From Cornus controversa (lineage: Eukaryota > Streptophyta > Magnoliopsida > Cornales > Cornaceae): DNA of 64,000 nt. The number at the start of each line of letters is the position of its first letter. The first letter of the stretch is position 1. A program made the position numbers and the translations under genes. Positions 43,861-56,945 of the stretch are shown here, one piece after another. Where the stretch lies: assembly GCA_026545225.1 (NCBI GenBank), contig CM048845.1, forward strand, positions 37,093,501 to 37,157,500, read 5' to 3'. The notes under the pieces were generated by a model. It did not search any database and was not told the origin of the DNA. It saw nothing but the letters and a program-made list of their open reading frames with translations.

Positions 43861-45688
43861 ATGCAAGGTAGGAGATCGTTGTCATTGCCTTTGTTGCCGT
43901 GTGACCTTGAACTTGAACGAACTCTTAGACAATATAGTAGCGTTCCTAGGGATCCTATATTGTTTAGAGAACATAGGAGAGAAACCATGGTAAATAATGA
44001 CAACCAAAATGTTCCACAAAATCCAATCTTACCACCCCACTGGGCGGTGAGATTCTTCGAGATTTTTATCTTCTATCTACCTATGCATCTCCTTCTTGTA
44101 TTAGTTTTCCGAATGTGGGGAGGAACAATTTTGAAATCAAATCCTCAACAATTAATCTTCTTAGTTATTTTCATGGGCTTTCTAACCAAGATCCTTATAA
44201 CATATTGATGAATTCTTAGAAGTGTGTTCAACTTTATAGTTGAATGCACAAGCGAAGGACAACTTAAGACTTCGTCTCTTTCCCTTCTCACTTAAGGATA
44301 AAGCCAAACAAAGAGTTAACTCCTTAGAGCCAAATTCCATTAACTCTTGGGCAGAAATGCAACGGGAGTTTCTAAAGAAATACTTCATAATGGGAAAGAC
44401 TAATGATGCGCGAAGAGCCATCATTGGGTTCTCTCAAAGGGAGGGAGAAGCTTTTCATAAAACTTGGGAAAGAATGAAGGATCTTTTGAGGTCTTGCCCA
44501 CACCATGTTATTCTCAAATGGCAATTCGTGTAAGAATTTTATGATGGTTTAGGGGAGCCCCACAAACAAATGATTGATGCTAGTTGTGGAGGTACATTCT
44601 TTCTAAAAAGTCCTGATAAAACATGGATACTTTTTGAGAACTTGAGCGAAAATTCATCTCATCGTTCTTCTAATGAAAGGAAGAATAAGGTAGTTGCTCC
44701 TCTTAATGTCCAAACTGAAAGTATTTTTGAAATGCGTAAGGAGCAAGCAACAGATAGGAAGATAGAATCCTTAGAAAAAAAATTGGATCAAGTTATGTTG
44801 GGCGATTCTTCTTCTTCTTCTTCCCTCAATCCTACTATTCCTAATCCTACCCTTCAGCCCATATATGATGTGTGTTCATTATGCTCTAGTCCTTCACATT
44901 GTATTAAGGATTACCCTCATGTGGGGCAATACCCCAAATTCTCACAAGAACAAGCCAATGCACTCTACTCTAGGCCAGGCCAAGTTTCATACCAAAATTC
45001 TTATGCTCCCGGATGGAGAGATCAAAATCAATTCCAATATGGGAACCAAGGCCAATATCAAGGACCTCGGGGACCACATGGACAGCAAGGTCAATCTCAA
45101 TTCCAACCTAGACCTTATCAACCCAATTCAAATTCAAGCTTCTACTACACTCCCAATCAACCACCTTCTCGAAACTCAAGTTTTGAGGAAAAGGTTTTGG
45201 ATGCTTTAGGCAATATTGAAAGTAATACTCAAAAGATCAATGCTCACTCATAATCTATTAAAAAGATAGAGTCCCCATTGGGACAACTAGCTAATGCAAT
45301 GAATCGTAGAGAGGGTGAAAAGTTGCCTAGCCAAACGGGGGCAAACCTAAATGGAGTTCAAGTAATTGATAATGCTTCTCATTCCTTTGAGTTTAACAAA
45401 GAACAAGCTCAATCAATTACTACTCTAAGGAGTGGTAGAGTGCTAGAAAATCTGGTAGATAAGATAAGAGAGAAAGAATGTGAGCATCCAATAAATCCAA
45501 ACAATCCCATTTTTAATCCAAAAGATATTCCAATAAATCCAAAAGAGTTCTCTAATAATCCAAAAGATAAAGGAAAGGAGAAGATCATTGAAGCTAAATT
45601 CTCATCGATTCCAATGCAAGAGGCTTTATATGAACCTCCTATTCCCTTTCCTCAAAAATTAAGGGAACCAAGTCAATTTGGAAAATAA
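43861..45688 (+). pseudogene. Broken Athila-type gag
   Basis: The start near 43861 (MQGRRSLSLP) leads into a stretch that changes frame near 44050 and again near 44230. The Athila capsid core is clear at 44265-44520: LRLFPFSLKDKAKQRV, SINSWAEMQREFLKKYF, RMKDLLRSCPHH. The zinc knuckle at about 44870-44915 reads CSLCSSPSHCIKDYP, with the last Cys replaced by Tyr. After it comes a Gln/Asn/Pro-rich tail (44940-45250), then NKEQAQSITTLRSGRVLEN (about 45400-45460), a block usually found between gag and protease in these elements. Stops at about 44531 and 45251. Confidence 0.85.
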
Positions 45689-45859
45689 GGAGAGAAATTT
45701 CAAGATATGATAGAAATCTTCAAACAAGTGAAAATCAATCTTCCTCTTCTTGATGCTATAAAACAAATTCCCTCCTATACTAAATTTTTAAAGGACTTAT
45801 GCACTCAAAAGTGTAAATCTAGGAACTCTATTCCTAAGAAAGTCTAATTAACTGAGCAA

Positions 45860-46389
45860 GTGAGTTCAATTCTCCAAAATAACACCCCTCCAAAGTTCAA
45901 GGATTCGGGTGCTCCAACAATCTCATGTGTCATTGGTGACCATGAATTCGAAGAGCCCTCCTTGACTTGGGAGCAAGTGTTAACTTACTTCCTTATTTGG
46001 TTTATGAAAAGTTAGAGCTAGGAGAGCTTAAGTCGACCACAGTTGTGTTGTAACTTGCCGACCGTTCGGTGAGGTAACCACGGGCGATAATTGAGTATGT
46101 TCTCATCAAAGTGGACAAATTCTATTTTTTGGTGGACTTCATTGTCCTTGATACCAAACCTGTCCAAGATCTTATAAAGCATATTCTGATCATTCTAGGT
46201 CACTCATTCTTGGCTACAGCTAACGCTTGCGTTAATTGTCATATCGGGGTGATGGACATCTCCTTTGGGAATATGATTGTTAGGATAGATACCTTTGATG
46301 CATCTCACCATACTGCCAATCATGAGAGCGAATGCTTTGAGTTAAACATTGTGCCTAAACTTGTGCACACATCTCGCCGTAGATGGTAA
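45860..46389 (+). pseudogene. Broken Athila-type aspartic protease
   Basis: DLGASVNLLPYLVYEKLELG (about 45966-46025) holds the protease active-site block (DLGAS), and FYFLVDFIVLDTKP with ILGHSFLATANA (46111-46230) is the flap-to-end region. In-frame TAA stops near 46050 and 46077 and a frameshift near 45958 inactivate it. RT, RNase H and integrase, expected next, are not found. Confidence 0.85.
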
Positions 46390-47012
46390 ACTTGGTAACA
46401 ACTTCTGCAATCCTATCATGTTCCATGTGACCCTTCAAATCCAAAAAGGAATGTATCTAAATATTTTTGAAGTATCTGAGTGTGAAAGGTGTGAATTGAG
46501 GGTGTAACTTAAATTTTTTCACGCTTGGGACAATTTTGCAAACTTACAGTATCGAAGTGGGAACTTCGATGCATCACAGCTTCGATGCATCGACATTAGC
46601 GTCGATGCATCGATCTTTAAAATGTCCCATTTTTCTACAAATTCCAACAGCTTCCACACTTTGTGTTAATAGATGGTCGATGCATCGACAACTTCGATGC
46701 ATCGAAACCTCTAGTTTGCTGCATCGACATCGATGATGCATCAAAGTAGCCATTTTGATGCATCGCACCGAGGCACGTGACTGCGTATGCAGTCACTTAT
46801 TATTCGAACCCCTCATCTTTCCCTCTCATTTCTCCTTTTCTTTCTCTCTCGACTCTCGACTTTCTCTTGGTCATCTGCAACTGCTAATCGAACCCACCCT
46901 TTTAAATCATCTATCATCCATTCCCTTGCATTTTGATAGAGGATTCCAAGTATTCCTATTTCTACTTACACTTTACAAGGTAAGAGTTCTATACTTCCTT
47001 TGTACATACTTG
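46390..47012 (+). other. Non-coding Athila internal or LTR-derived segment with palindromes
   Basis: After protease the sequence loses coding similarity. A dense cluster of TTCGATGCATCG-type palindromes lies at 46553-46765, followed by pyrimidine-rich sequence (46790-46860). The ORFs here are shadows of these repeats. Confidence 0.6.
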
Positions 47013-47017
47013 TTATT

Positions 47018-48386
47018 TGATCGGCGTTGAATGTTAAGCATTCTAGCCTCTTAATTTGCATATTTTATTCTCTTAGTGATAGGTTATATGTGATTTTACT
47101 CTGTTTTTGTATTTTCTGTCTTTTTCAGGGCCTTAATGATTATTTCAGATAAAATCATGATTTTGGACTTTTAAAGATGATATTCAAGAAGATTATATGA
47201 AGCCTACATCTAATGGGTCCATTCAACCCCATATTTCAACTCAAATCAGCCCAAGGAAGAGGTTCAAGAGAATTACAACTGCTTAAGAAGGTTACGGGCC
47301 TGAAGCCCAATTTTGCATTTAATCTAGTTTTAATCCCGTTTTGGAAAGTTGACCTAAATTCTTACTTTTGAGCATCAATTCGACTTAATTCCCGCGTAGG
47401 TTGAACGAAATTTGATTCTGGACACTTTTGTATTTCACATAAATTTCGTGAATCGGACTTCTACTGGGTCAAAACTTGGACCGAATGTCAGCAGAAAAAT
47501 ATACCTATTTTGGGCTGCGGGAAAACCCTAATTTTCTCCTAATTAGATTAGGACTTTATGTATTCTCTTGGGGTATAAAGAGGTGAATTGGAGGCTATTT
47601 TGAGGGAGGAAAAGAAGTGGAGGCCAGGGCAGAGAAGACAGAGACAATCCGGGTTTTATTTATTCATTATGTCTTTTATTATATTGTTATCTTCTTCTTC
47701 TACCATGTGTAACTAAACTCCTCAACTAGGGTTGAGGAGGAAACCTCCATTAATGAAGTGAAGTTCTTTTGTTTATTAATTGATTCCCATGTGTGTGATT
47801 TAATTGCTTATGATTTTCGCTTCTTGTGATTAATTATTTTATAATTCTTTCACCATCTATATCATGTATATGTGATAGTTAGAAAGTATTATAATTAATC
47901 TAAGCTTGAGTTTGTATTTCTTAAAAGTGATAATCTTTGATCTTATGTTTTTCATTAAATTGGATACATAGGATGCTTAGAATTTTACACAAGTGAAGCG
48001 AAGGAAAATCTACCTTTTAATATATTTTTCATAGTGCTTTATTGTTAAATCTTGAGTAAGCAATAGATTGATTTCTTGATTGCTACTCTAACTTTGGGAA
48101 TTAATAAATGAATATTAGAAACTTCATGGATTTAATGGTGGTGGAATCCAAAACCTTAGTTATTTTCTCTATTTGATTTCAATAGTGTTATTTTATTTTC
48201 ATGTTAGTTTAATTTCTCCCAAATCAACTAAACTTGTGTTTAAACTAGATTAGTTTTAAATTAATTTGAATTTGTATTAGTTTTTCTTCTCAAAACATTC
48301 TCTTGGGTTCGACCTCGTTCTTGCCGAACTATACTTTAATAGATTCGTACACTTGCGAGTTATTTAACAATTTTAAAACAACATCA
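47018..48386 (+). repeat. Solo LTR (1.37 kb), Athila-like, TSD TTATT
   Basis: Starts TGATCGGCGTTGAATG, similar to the Athila LTR start, ends ACAACATCA and is flanked by TTATT at 47013-47017 and 48387-48391. No primer site follows it, so it is a solo LTR. Confidence 0.82.
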
Positions 48387-48591
48387 TTATTTGTGGAATT
48401 TGGAGTTTTTGTTTAGATTTTTGTTGGTCTTGTGCATGTTCTTCTGTTTGATTAAGCTTGAATGAGAGAAGAGAATATATTTAGGCATGATTAGTATGTT
48501 TGAGATATATAGATATATATATAGGAGTAGATTTTACTTTGAATTAATATTATAAGCTTCGGAGCCATTTTTGAATCAAGGGTGTAATTTG

Positions 48592-49640
48592 TGTGGCCAG
48601 GTTTGCTCCCGAGTACACATTTCCACACACTCTCTGGCCATGGCAAGTGACGAAGCTCCTCCTAATCTGGTCCGTGACATTCCTTGGGGTCAATGAGCAA
48701 CCAGAGACTTCCACCTTGAGCATAGGGTGGATATTGATGACTTTGCTGCTGACCCATATGCAACATGGTCTCTTTCTACCCTCGCCAAGCGTCACTTTCT
48801 TGGTCTCTTGGTGCCTACTGCTGAGATTTTCTACCCACGACTTGTTTGTGTATTCTACATGAACATGTCCTACCAACTTGATACCCCGGATATACTGCGT
48901 ACCACTATTGATGGTGTCACTATTACTATCACCATCTGGGACATTGCTAACTACATCGGGTGTCCACATGAGGAACCCGACGACCTCCACTTGGGAGAGG
49001 AGATACCTCATTTTCCCGCTATTCCTTCCAACCTATCTATTTCTTCCATGATCCAACGCATGTGTCGGGGTCACTTTTCGGATCCTCCCATCAATTCCTA
49101 TACCACTAAATCCTTGTGCCTGAAAAAATTATGGTTTTTCAACATAATCTTCCAGCGGAATGCACATCCCATGGGCCACCAATCAGATCATCGTGGTGAC
49201 TTTTTGAGGGCTTTGTATACCTTTCATTCTGGATTTTGGTTCTCTATTCCGGCTATTATCTGGGGCCAGATGTCCCAGGTATGGGAGCAGCTTGTTGATC
49301 GTCCCACTCCGAGGATGGCCAATGTTAGTTTACCATTCCCATTTCTTATCACGGCTCTCCTTCGTCGTGCGCACTTCCATTTTTTTCCTGACGAGGTTAC
49401 GAGTGAGGCCCCCTCACTTTACTTTTCAAAGGTGGAGTAAGATGCTTACCCACATACTACTTGTTCCTAATGTCGCCCCCGAGGTTGAAGAGGGGGATCT
49501 TGATATTTATGCCTCCGAGAGGGAGGACACTAACACTGATACTGACATGGCTGAGGCAGATTCAGATACCCCTGTTATGAGCGATTTTGATTATGATTAT
49601 TTAGCCACGGGCTTAGAGTGTCTGAGTGCCAGCCTCTAGC
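48592..49640 (+). pseudogene. Plant transposon-type protein (Athila 3' ORF), broken
   Basis: The main frame (about 48690-49440) reads FHLEHRVDIDDF, LAKRHFLGLLVPTAEIFYPR, TIDGVTITITIWDIANYIGC, NAHPMGHQSDHRGDFLRALY, TPRMANVSLPFPFLITALLR. This layout (a 'putative plant transposon protein' domain) is often annotated in plant genomes in the 3' half of Athila-like elements. The frame shifts near 49430 and continues as an acidic stretch (EVEEGDLDIYASEREDTNTD) to a stop near 49637. There is no ATG for the domain start and the upstream part has stops, so I call it a remnant. Its biochemical role is unknown. Confidence 0.65.
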
Positions 49641-50922
49641 AACTGCAGGTGGAGTTTGCTGAGCATCATTAGCAGACTAATGACTTTTTAGGTACTATTG
49701 GCGAGGGTATGGTTAGTCTGATGCAAGACAACTAGCTTGCACTTCAGCACCACCGGTTGACTGATTCATGCTTGGATACCATAACATTATTACGGGCCAG
49801 CGGCAAATCTAGCAATTGCTTAGGCAGACACTTGGTTTAGATGCTTCTACTTCTGCACCGCTGCCTCTTCAGCCCTAGTTATTTTATGTTTCTTGTATTT
49901 TGTGTTTTCATTTTATTTTTAGTATTTTATTTTTATGTACTTACAGTCATAGAACTGTCTAGTGCTGTGTTGGCACTTTATTTTGTTGCTTTGTAAAGTA
50001 ATTCTTTTATATTCCATAAATTTCCGCATTTGTATCACCCATGTTTAAATTAATGGAATATTATCAGTTTTTCATTATCTTTTCGTTAGTTTTGTCTTTA
50101 CCATTTCCTTTTCCAGTTCCTGTATGTTATGTTGGTATCTACTTGTACTTGTGCAGGTTTTGGTGTCTCGTGTACCCACTACCCTTACATGGTCGATGTT
50201 TTGACTTTTTGAGACCCATCAACCCACCGGTAACATTGTTCTAACTCTTTTTAGTTCAAACATTGAGGACAATATTTAATTTAAGTTTGGGAGTACGGTG
50301 TACTTGCATACACTGGCTGTTTTTATTTATTTATGTACATATATTGCATCTTTATTTTATGTTTGCCATGACGTCCTTCTATTTGAAGAAGTGATAACCA
50401 TAACTTAATCGATAAATGCATCTTATAATTAGGAGCTTTGACATCCGAAAATACTCGAACTTTTGAAAATTATGTGTTAGGTTATAACGGTTTACATTTT
50501 TGTTCAGTTTTTGAATATTGTACAGTTATTCCCTAAATTTGTCCTTAACGGCACAAACACGCACATATGCATTCAATTATGGGGTATACGTCGTTTGGAG
50601 AATTTTAAAAATGTTTGTTTTTATTTGAATTCCTTGAAGAGTGGATTGCTTTGAAAAAAGAAAAAAAAAGAAAAGAAAGCATACAAAACAAATAAATTTG
50701 GTAATAAACCTTCTCACTCATTAAACCAGGCCTTTGTGTCTCAAGAAGCATGGAGTGTTCGCGTATAAAAAGTGTGCATGGTTGAGTAATAAAGAAATAA
50801 TTGGCTCGTTTAAAGTTTGAAGCCTAGTAAGCTCGGTTATTAAGTTATTCGGGGTGTCTTTTCACCTAATGTCCTAAAATCGTCCGGTTTGGGAGTCATT
50901 GACCCAACGCTGCTATATGGCC
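49641..50922 (+). other. Non-coding 3' internal region of an Athila-like element
   Basis: No coding similarity. A polypurine-like TTTAAGTTTGGGAG occurs at about 50279-50293, an A/G-rich tract at 50656-50680. Such sequence usually precedes the 3' LTR in Athila elements. Confidence 0.5.
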
Positions 50923-51105
50923 TGATAAGTGTTCAATTCTATGCATTTGAACCCTCTTTATTGCATATGTTAGTTCCGTTTTTATGATTACCGAGATATG
51001 TTTACGGTATTTTTGTGTTTTTGATGTATTGCAGGTCTTGTAGTAAAAGGAGCAAAGTTTAAAGCTATTTGCAGCTGAAGAGAAAAGTCAGAAATATAGC
51101 TAAAG

Positions 51106-51222
51106 ACATCTCGATCAATCGAGATGTTGATCTCGATCAATCGAGATCTCGATTGATCGAGATCTCATTTCGATTGATCGAAATCTCGATCAATCGAGAT
51201 CCAATCTTGATTGATCGAGATT
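51106..51222. repeat. Cluster of TCTCGATCAATCGAGA-type palindromes
   Basis: About seven overlapping inverted units built from TCGATCAATCGA or TCGATTGATCGA, joined by AGATC. The strand can fold in several alternative hairpins. Confidence 0.95.
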
Positions 51223-51880
51223 CTGCAGAAGCCACTTGCCCACTTGCTCACCTGCTCTCTCACTTGCAACAAAATCCCCCTTTTTGCACGACTTAGGGGG
51301 ATTGTCTGACTTGAACAAGACCCTTGGGGACCTTCTTGATATAAAGGGTGTATATATTGATATATATATATATATTTATGGTGGGCCCCAAGGTTGAAAA
51401 AGGAGCCTTAAAGCACAAAGAAGCCACATATCTCTCATATCTCTCAACACACATCAGATTATCCAAGGAGAGACATTCGGGAGAGAAGAGGAGAAGCTGA
51501 ACCAGACCAAGAAGCTTCATCTTCTTCATCAATGGAAGAGTGCAAGGCAACCATGAGCAACTAACTTCTATACTAGGGTGTTGTTGAAGCCCCTAGCCAT
51601 GTAAACATGTTCCTTTTTGTAGCACTTGGGGATTTGTAATTAAATGTTGATTATTTAGCCTAGTGATTATGTACACTAATACATTTCTTTTATATATTCA
51701 TATGATTTTGGTTTTATTCTTGTCTTAGAGTATAATCTTCATGTGAATGCACAACATTTGCATATTCCACAAGAAGTGCAAATGATGGCTAGATAATGGT
51801 GTTTAAATGAATGTGTGATGCTTGCTTGTATAAACCATGCCAAGATAAGGTAGTTTGGATGCATGTAGGTTCACTTAGAA

Positions 51881-52049
51881 TGTAAGGACCGAAATTATTT
51901 TGACCGGTTCTGGGTAAATTTTGACCGAATTTATTTTTATTTTTTGAATAAGTTAAATTCGGAACAAAGGTGGATATATATACATGGGATTATATATTTA
52001 TAAAGAGATGGAGAAGATTTTGTACGTGGAATTATAATAATGCCGGAGG

Positions 52050-52081
<32 letters not shown>

Positions 52082-54180
52082 AGGGGATATATTTATATTA
52101 AATTATAAATATATCTATTAAGTACCTACATTATTATATATACACATAAAATTGTGTATATGTATGGGCATATATATGTACAAGTATATGTGTAAAGTAT
52201 TTACGTATAGATGTATATGTGTTAGTGGGTTCCCATGTGGTGTATTATGTATCTATTATATATGTAGATATAAGACATGTGGAGGAGAATTATTTGAAGA
52301 CTAGTGGTTTACAATTAAAGAAAGAAAAAGAGAAAAGAAGAAAAATAAGAAAGAAAGAAAAGAAAAGAAAAAGAAAAGAAAGAAAGAAGAGAGAAGAAAG
52401 AGAATCGGGGAGAGAGAGAACCGAAAGGGGAAGAGGAGGCCACGACTGGCGGCGCTCACGGCGGGCTTCGCCTGGGCGACGGCGAACTTCGGCGACGGCT
52501 GGGGCGGCGGTTGACGCGGGCCGACGGCAGGTGGTGAGTGCTGGCCGCGACTGGGGGTTTCACAGCTGGGCCGTTCGCGAAGGGGGGGTTTTGGCTGGTT
52601 CGACGGGTGCTCCGGTGGCGGCTGGAATAGCGGCTGGTGGTGGCTGAAGGTGGTCGTGACGGCGGGAAGAGGCCAGGTTTGGTTCGGTTTTGGACTAGAC
52701 TCGGCTGGGTTCGGCGTGGCTCAGCCGTAGCGGTCTGGTTGGGCAACGGTGGTCACGACAGTGGCTGTCCCGGCGTGGTGGTGGCTGGGAATGGCTGGAT
52801 CTGTTCACGGCGGTAGCGGCTGGCCGTGATGGTGCCGATGGGACTGATTGGCTTGGATCACAGGGTCCATTGAGGTGGGTCTCTGATTCGATTTCTAGTT
52901 GGCTGGGTTCGATTGGAGCTGTGATGAAGGGTGGCTCGGTTTGTGACTATTTCGGCCATGGTTTCCGGCGCCGACAGTGCTGGTGGCCGGAAGTGGCCTG
53001 TTTGGATGGTTTCAGGTGACTGGTCACAGGTTGGCCGTGTGTAGAGCATCTCATGGTGGCATTGGCTGTTCGAGTTTTTTTTTATTGGCTGGATTTTGAG
53101 TTGAGTTTGGTTAGTGATAAAGCTGTTCGACAGTGGAACTTTGGGTTCGGTTTGGACAGCCTGTTTGGTGGCCGAGTTCAATGGTGTTCGGTGAAATTGG
53201 TTTGAACAACTATGATGTTTCGACGGTGGAGTTGGTTGGCCACGTATGGGGCTATTTTTGGTTTGGGGGTTACAACTCCCATGGAGGTTCGGCCATGGTG
53301 ATGGGTTGACTTGCTTGCAGTTTAAACTGATGGGCACAGTTGTGGCTATGGCTGGGTGCAACCATAGGTAGTTGGTGTTGGTTAGGCTGCCGGTTGCACA
53401 TCTAATTAGATTTGTATACATGAGTGGGGCATGATTTGTGGTTTTGTGAAATTGATAATCTAATGGAAATGAGCTGCACATGTATAAGAATGGGGTTAAA
53501 GCCAATTGGGCTTTAGATTTGAAAGGGAGCCGGATTGGATTGGAAACAAGACGTGGGTTGGACCAAGCACGAAAACAAAAGGTGATGAACTAGTCCAGTG
53601 GATTTGTTCGTGTGGGCTTCGACACAGGACTGGACCGGGACTTGGAGATGGACCGCCTTGCAGGCGAGGGCACAGTAAACGCGGGACCTAAGGCAAGTTG
53701 ATTCTTGCCTCTATCTCCTATGTATATTTTAATTATGTTGATTAATTTTACGTATGTTCTTAATTTGATCATATGTGGCGTTTGCATATATATATACGTG
53801 CATATATATATAAAGGTGAATATTATGTATATACATACGTGGAATGTGAGGATATACACATGTGGGTATATATATATATGTGTGTGGGCTTGGAGGGTAA
53901 GAATTGTTAAGTTCGGATACTGATTTGCATTGTTATATGCATATTTGAGGATTGAGCCATGTAAAGTATGCTAAAGTATGTATGTATATTTAGCTAGATG
54001 TTGCCTTGCATGCATATGTGATTCTTATACAAGAGTTGAGTATATGTAAATATATATGTGAGTATACATTTGGTGCCTTAGTTGAAATGCATGCTAAAGT
54101 GATTATGACATAGAAGGGCATTGGAAAAGCATGAAATATGTGAAATGTTATGTATGCTTTTACTACCTATATGGGTGACA

Positions 54181-54225
<45 letters not shown>

Positions 54226-55891
54226 TGATTGTATACGGTTGTAAGAATGCATGTTGGTTGCTCGTAATAAATGCATGATTGGAATGAAAGCATGATTATA
54301 TTTATGCTAATATACATGTACATGTGATTATATGCAGGATGTGATATATATATGTTGTGTATGTGCAAATGTGACTATGAATGATTTCTGTGAAAAGTGT
54401 GTTCATTGGTGAAAAACGTGAAAATGTGATGTTTATAGATTTATGCATGAAAGACATGACTTTCTTGAAAAATGCATAAGCATGATGATTTCCATGATGT
54501 GGGTGTGATGACACTGTGACAATCTTGAAGAGAAAGGAAAATGCATTGATTTGACAAAAATGCATTCATGGTGTGGATAAGTGCATTGATGTGATTATGT
54601 GCACTATGTGAAAAGCGAGTTTTTGGGGCATGTGTGAGAATTAATAGGGTATTGAACTCTAGGGTGCAAGACCCAAAACTTAGCCAAGCGGGTGTCGCTT
54701 TCGTCGGGTTAGTAGCCCGAAAAGCGTGAGCAGAGTATGTGGTCCCAAAGCGACCCTTACTATGGATTGTGACAAGCGAAGTCCTCAGTTGAATTGATTT
54801 CCGGAAATTTGTGGTGTGAGTTATATATATGAAATGTGACTGTCAAGTTGATATATATATATATATATATATACATATATATCTATGTATATGCATTGAG
54901 GTGGAAAGCATCACGCATGATTTGAAAAACGTGATTGTTTATGGGTAAAAAGCGTGTACACATATCATGTAGACATGTAGCGATTTAATGTGCATCTATG
55001 CATGACTCTATGGATCTTGTTGAGTAGGTGATGTGGTATTTGATTTACATTGTTCATGTAAATGCTTCTGTTCATATATGTTTTCTATACATAATGATGT
55101 TGGATTGGTATTGCTTTTGAACATGTTGTAAATGATTTTCATAAGTCATGTATAGTTGATTTAAATGTTCATAAGTGCTAGAACTGCCATGTGCATTGTT
55201 AGTTCATGTATGCTTGGAGGGGCATGACTTTAAATATTGTGATATATTTAAGTGCATGTATATTTTTGAGAATATGTAAGGATCGACCTGCTGCTGCGAT
55301 GATAGTATGGTTCTACTTACCTTGTTGGGCCTTTGAGCTCACCCCCTCCCAGGTTTTGCAGGTGTTGCTAGTTTTGGAGTCAGTTGGGGAAACTGATAGC
55401 ACCAGTTGCAGAGGTAGTAGTTAGATCCCTTAGAATCTAATTTATGTTCAGGATTTAGATAGACGCATTACGTTTGGATTAAATGTATGAAGTGATTATG
55501 TTGAGCCAATCCCTTCAGAAGTATTTCATTTATGTGATGTATGTATATTATACGGACATTCAAGGACTGAGACCTGTATTCTTTTGATTATATTATGCAT
55601 GTAGTAGAAATGTTGGGGGGACACGAGCCCAGAAGTGTCCATTTTGATTGTTAGATATAAATGCTGGGGGGACACGTGCCCAGAAGTGTCCACATGAATT
55701 ATAAAGCAGGTGTTATATGCCAGGAGCTGATTATTTAGAATGGGTCATGCCCGATTTTCGTAAAAATAATTGGATTTTGAGATTGTATGATCAGGTGGTG
55801 GTTACAGCGTGAGGTTGAGTAAACGGGTTCGCGGCTCGGGGTTTGGGTCGGTCCAGGGGAGTCCCGGCGGTTCGGATTCCGGGGCGTGACA
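51881..55891 (+). repeat. 4.0 kb solo LTR of the long-LTR gypsy family, TSD TAGAA
   Basis: Starts TGTAAGGACCGAAATT and ends CGGGGCGTGACA. Flanked by TAGAA at 51876-51880 and 55892-55896. No gag or pol lies inside. A GA-rich tract (52315-52430), a strikingly CpG-rich stretch (52440-52860), and several (AT)n runs (52058-52081, 54181-54222, 54850-54872) are notable. The part 54443-54800 matches 39966-40333 in the 2.5 kb LTR. Open frames in the CpG-rich part (52219-52647, 52456-52746) look like low-complexity chance ORFs. Confidence 0.88.
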
Positions 55892-56334
55892 TAGAAAGTA
55901 GGGTAATTAGATAGTTAGTTAGGTTAAAGAGCTATACTTGTTAAAGATGAATTATGATAGGTGGACAAACACATTGATCTTTTGATATGTCATTGAGGTC
56001 ACAAGCCTAATGACATTGTTAGGCATTTAATTAATGAATCCCATGCTTGCTACACTTATGAACATGTGAATGGCCAGTGGTGGAAACCAACCCTAATTCT
56101 CTCTCCCAACTTTACTCTTTAAATTTATTGTCATTACATTCATGCAATAGTTTATAAACAAAAATTCAAAAACCTGTTTTTAGGATTAAAGTGGAATTAA
56201 TCTTTCTTTAAGACAATTGCGACTAGTCCTCGTGGGATCAATACCCTCTATATAGAACCGTATCTACAAAGATTCGTGCTCTTGCGAGTGGTTAAATTAT
56301 ATTTTGATAAAAAAGGGCAAAAATTAAGCTTACA

Positions 56335-56945
56335 ATATAATCCGAGTTTAGCCACATCATGGGCTTACTAGAAAGCTTAAAGGACTTAGGCATTGCACGA
56401 CCGATTGTGCTAAGTTTTTGTAAATAAATTTTGTAGCTAGTGTTATGCTTTGGTGATCCGTCTCAGAAAATTGTTTCTTCTAAGAACGGATGGTTCTCCT
56501 TTTTCTCCATTAACGACAATAAACCACGCATTTGAATGTATGTTCACTTTTCAAAGAGGATTTTAGGTTTGCACTTGTATGTGTATCGAATTGACCATTA
56601 TGTGGGGACTGTCACCTAACTCTGATTTTGACAGTTTATATCTATTGATGTCCATTTAGCTCTGTAATACTTGTTACATTTGTCATTTTGAACATAAATT
56701 GGGGTATCACTCTTTTCTAGTTGATGATTGAGCATTCCATCATTTTTGCATACTTTTGTGAATTTAACAAGTGTGTTAAACCCAATGAGACTTCACTCGT
56801 CCACTAGATGTGTCTAAGGATTTAAAAGGCTTGCTGCATTCGCTAAATGCAGCCGTGTTTCCCATGAAAGCGAAAGTAGAGTAGTTGTTTTATTTTGTTT
56901 CTTTTTGTATTGCTAAGGGAGTAGCAATATCCAAGTTTGGGGGTG
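56335..56945 (+). other. 3' internal end of the Athila-type element
   Basis: No ORF. It ends in a purine-rich CAAGTTTGGGGGTG that directly precedes the 3' LTR and serves as its likely polypurine tract. Confidence 0.6.

Larger units (their letters stand above)
50923..56334 (+). repeat. Athila-like LTR (about 1.4 kb) split by a 4 kb solo LTR
   Basis: It starts TGATAAGTGTTCAATTC (50923), continues to 51880, and resumes at 55897 to end near 56334 after a CTTGCGAGTGGTTAAATT phrase like the ends of the other Athila LTRs here. I see no target duplication around it, so the outer ends are approximate. It includes the GATCTCGATCAATCGAGATC palindrome cluster (51106-51222). Confidence 0.65.

Noticed and set aside
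44865..45209. 114-aa ORF overlapping gag
   Set aside because: A shifted-frame shadow of the Gln/Asn-rich gag tail.
46536..46768. ORFs on both strands rich in Met-His-Arg repeats
   Set aside because: They are translations of the TTCGATGCATCG palindrome cluster, which reads alike on both strands.
52219..52746. Long ORFs with Arg/Gly/Ala-rich or Pro/Ser-rich products
   Set aside because: They lie in the GA-rich and CpG-rich part of a solo LTR bounded by a target duplication. Open frames are expected there from composition and no domain is visible.
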